7,057 nucleotides of DNA from Candidatus Phaeomarinibacter sp. (GTDB lineage Bacteria > Pseudomonadota > Alphaproteobacteria > CGMCC-115125): the NCBI GenBank assembly GCA_028279995.1, contig JANQMQ010000136.1, positions 1 through 7,057 on the forward strand. The letters run 5' to 3'. A program made the translations under genes and the position numbers. Below are positions 5,926 through 7,057 of the stretch, in pieces (position 1 is the first letter of the stretch; each line of letters opens with the position of its first letter). The notes beneath the pieces are model-generated. The model was given only the letters and a program-made list of their open reading frames with translations, had not been told where the DNA came from and made no database searches.

Positions 5926-6867
5926 ATGGCGCTTGAACCCAATCCCAACATCTTTGCCAACAACCCCCTCGACCGTGTGAGCGACAAGCGCAACGACGAG
6001 GACTGGCTGAAGGGCAAGATGGAGGACCCGGAAAGCCGCTATGTCCCGTTTTACAAGCTGATGCCCTTCGTGCTGCCCGAAGCGGCCCCCAGCGAAGGCA
6101 AGGACATTGCCTGGATGCCGCCGGAAATGGTGAAGCCGCTGATGAACCCGGCCTCCACCACGGTGCTGCTTGGCATCAACAAGCGCGGCCGGGCGCTTTT
6201 CGCCACGGATGTCACCTTCGGCGAAAATCCCGAAAACGGCCCCCTCAAGGGCATGGGCGAGTTTGAAGACCTGCGCGGCCTCGCCATGAAGGGTGAAATC
6301 ACCTCCGGCGAACTGGCCATCATGGCCCAGGGCAAGAGCATGATCGACTGGCACCTGCGCCATGGCTACTGCTCAGCCTGCGGCCACCCCAGCCGTATGG
6401 CCGAAGCCGGCTATAAGCGCGTCTGCCCGAACTGCGGCGCGGAGCATTTCCCGCGCACGGACCCGGTCGCCATCATGCTCGCCACCAAGGGCGACATGGC
6501 GTTGCTGGGCCGCCAGCCCATGTTCCCAAAGGGCATGTTTTCATCATTGGCAGGCTTCATTGAGCCCGGCGAGTCGATCGAAGAGGCCGTGGCCCGTGAA
6601 ATGATGGAAGAGGCCGGCGTTGCCGTGCGCAATGTCCGCTACCACTCAACCCAGCCCTGGCCCTATCCGTCTCAGCTGATGATCGGGTGTCATGCGGAAG
6701 CCGAGACGGAAGAAATCACGGTTGATGGTGTCGAGCTCGAAGAAGCCCGCTGGTTCTCCCGCGACGATCTGCGCGCCGTGTTGGCTGGCGAGGACAAGGG
6801 CTTCTGGGTTCCGCCCCCCTTCGCCATTGCGCACCAGTTGATCAGGAGCTGGGTCGAAGAGGGTTAG
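5926..6867 (+). CDS. nudC: NAD+ diphosphatase NudC (NADH pyrophosphatase)
   Basis: NudC splits NAD(H) into NMN(H) and AMP, and in E. coli also removes NAD caps from RNA 5' ends. The 313 residues show the N-terminal NADH-pyrophosphatase domain (about 1-140), a zinc ribbon with Cys149, Cys152, Cys167 and Cys170 (CSAC and CPNC), and a Nudix domain. The Nudix box is complete: Gly210, Glu216, then REMMEEAGV at 224-232, matching Gx5Ex7REUxEExGU with its metal-binding glutamates. Downstream, QPWPYPSQLM (243-252) is the subfamily signature that separates NudC from other Nudix hydrolases. GAGG at 5916-5919, 6 bases before the ATG, fixes the start. The gene diverges from the SRP RNA and ends overlapping, tail to tail, with a TetR-type gene. 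All active-site motifs are present, so it should be functional. Confidence 0.97.
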   Translation: MALEPNPNIFANNPLDRVSDKRNDEDWLKGKMEDPESRYVPFYKLMPFVLPEAAPSEGKDIAWMPPEMVKPLMNPASTTVLLGINKRGRALFATDVTFGENPENGPLKGMGEFEDLRGLAMKGEITSGELAIMAQGKSMIDWHLRHGYCSACGHPSRMAEAGYKRVCPNCGAEHFPRTDPVAIMLATKGDMALLGRQPMFPKGMFSSLAGFIEPGESIEEAVAREMMEEAGVAVRNVRYHSTQPWPYPSQLMIGCHAEAETEEITVDGVELEEARWFSRDDLRAVLAGEDKGFWVPPPFAIAHQLIRSWVEEG

Positions 6868-7057
6868 TCTCTGAGAGCCGCTGATGCGTGTCGCGCAAGT
6901 GTCGCGGCAAATCCCTTGGTGAGCGGCGCATGGCCGAGCAGCAGCCGATACCACATCGCTCCGAACAGCATATCCACACTCGTGGCTATGTCTGCCTGCT
7001 CGGCCTTAGGAATGTGATGGCGGATCAGCGAGGTGAGCGATGCCCTGCGCATTGCAA
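6864..7057 (-). CDS. TetR/AcrR-type transcriptional regulator, C-terminal part only
   Basis: Only the last 63 or so residues are in the window; the frame is open to the right edge, so the in-window ATG at 7052 is probably internal rather than the start. The visible piece resembles the helical ligand-binding and dimerisation domain of TetR/AcrR regulators: an arginine-rich helix (MRRASLTSLIRHH), a charged turn, then the characteristic DMLFGAMWYRLLLGHAPLTKGFAATL, similar to the (L)LLGPxYYRLL...PL...F pattern of one TetR C-terminal family. The DNA-binding helix-turn-helix, which would confirm the call, lies outside. Its TAA (6864-6866) overlaps the nudC TAG (6865-6867) on the opposite strand. 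Target genes cannot be inferred. Confidence 0.75.
   Translation of the reverse strand, partial: AMRRASLTSLIRHHIPKAEQADIATSVDMLFGAMWYRLLLGHAPLTKGFAATLARHASAALRD

Noticed and set aside
6868..6876. CTCTGAGAG inverted repeat just after nudC as a terminator
   Set aside because: The stem is only four base pairs, there is no T-run on either strand, and it lies within the coding end of the TetR-type gene.

Overview
The window looks like a chromosomal housekeeping segment from an alphaproteobacterium. The DNA is GC-rich. The DnaX protein has an alphaproteobacterial style: an N-terminal extension before the AAA+ core, and the usual four-cysteine zinc module reduced to a single Cys. The small SRP RNA is also typical of the group. 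The order within the class cannot be fixed from this sequence alone. I see no insertion sequence, phage gene, CRISPR array, tRNA, rRNA or toxin-antitoxin pair, and no strong sign of a novel system.

Layout. On the + strand, 1-791 is the 3' part of rmuC. It is followed after only 3 bases by a sodium:alanine/glycine symporter gene (795-2138). A strong hairpin with a T-tract (2162-2194) ends this unit and lies between convergent genes. On the - strand, reading right to left, there is an SRP RNA gene (5779-5683), dnaX (5647-3734), ybaB (3734-3417), recR (3401-2796) and a small pyridoxamine-phosphate-oxidase-like flavoprotein gene (2771-2211). The four coding genes are spaced by -1, 15 and 24 bases and read as one operon. 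The order SRP RNA-dnaX-ybaB-recR is a known conserved arrangement, also found in Bacillus subtilis (scr-dnaX-yaaK-recR). To the right, nudC (5926-6867, +) diverges from the SRP RNA across a spacer of about 146 bases. That spacer carries the likely SRP promoter and a cluster of short repeats and palindromes. nudC meets the end of a TetR/AcrR-type regulator gene on the - strand (6864 to beyond the right edge), and their stop codons overlap.

Function. dnaX (clamp loader), ybaB (nucleoid-associated), recR (RecFOR gap repair) and rmuC (recombination-linked) all concern DNA replication and repair. NudC hydrolyses NAD(H) and, in E. coli, removes NAD caps from RNA. The SRP RNA serves membrane protein targeting. 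The symporter and the flavoprotein have no evident functional tie to their neighbours. No stretch longer than about 150 bases lacks a gene.
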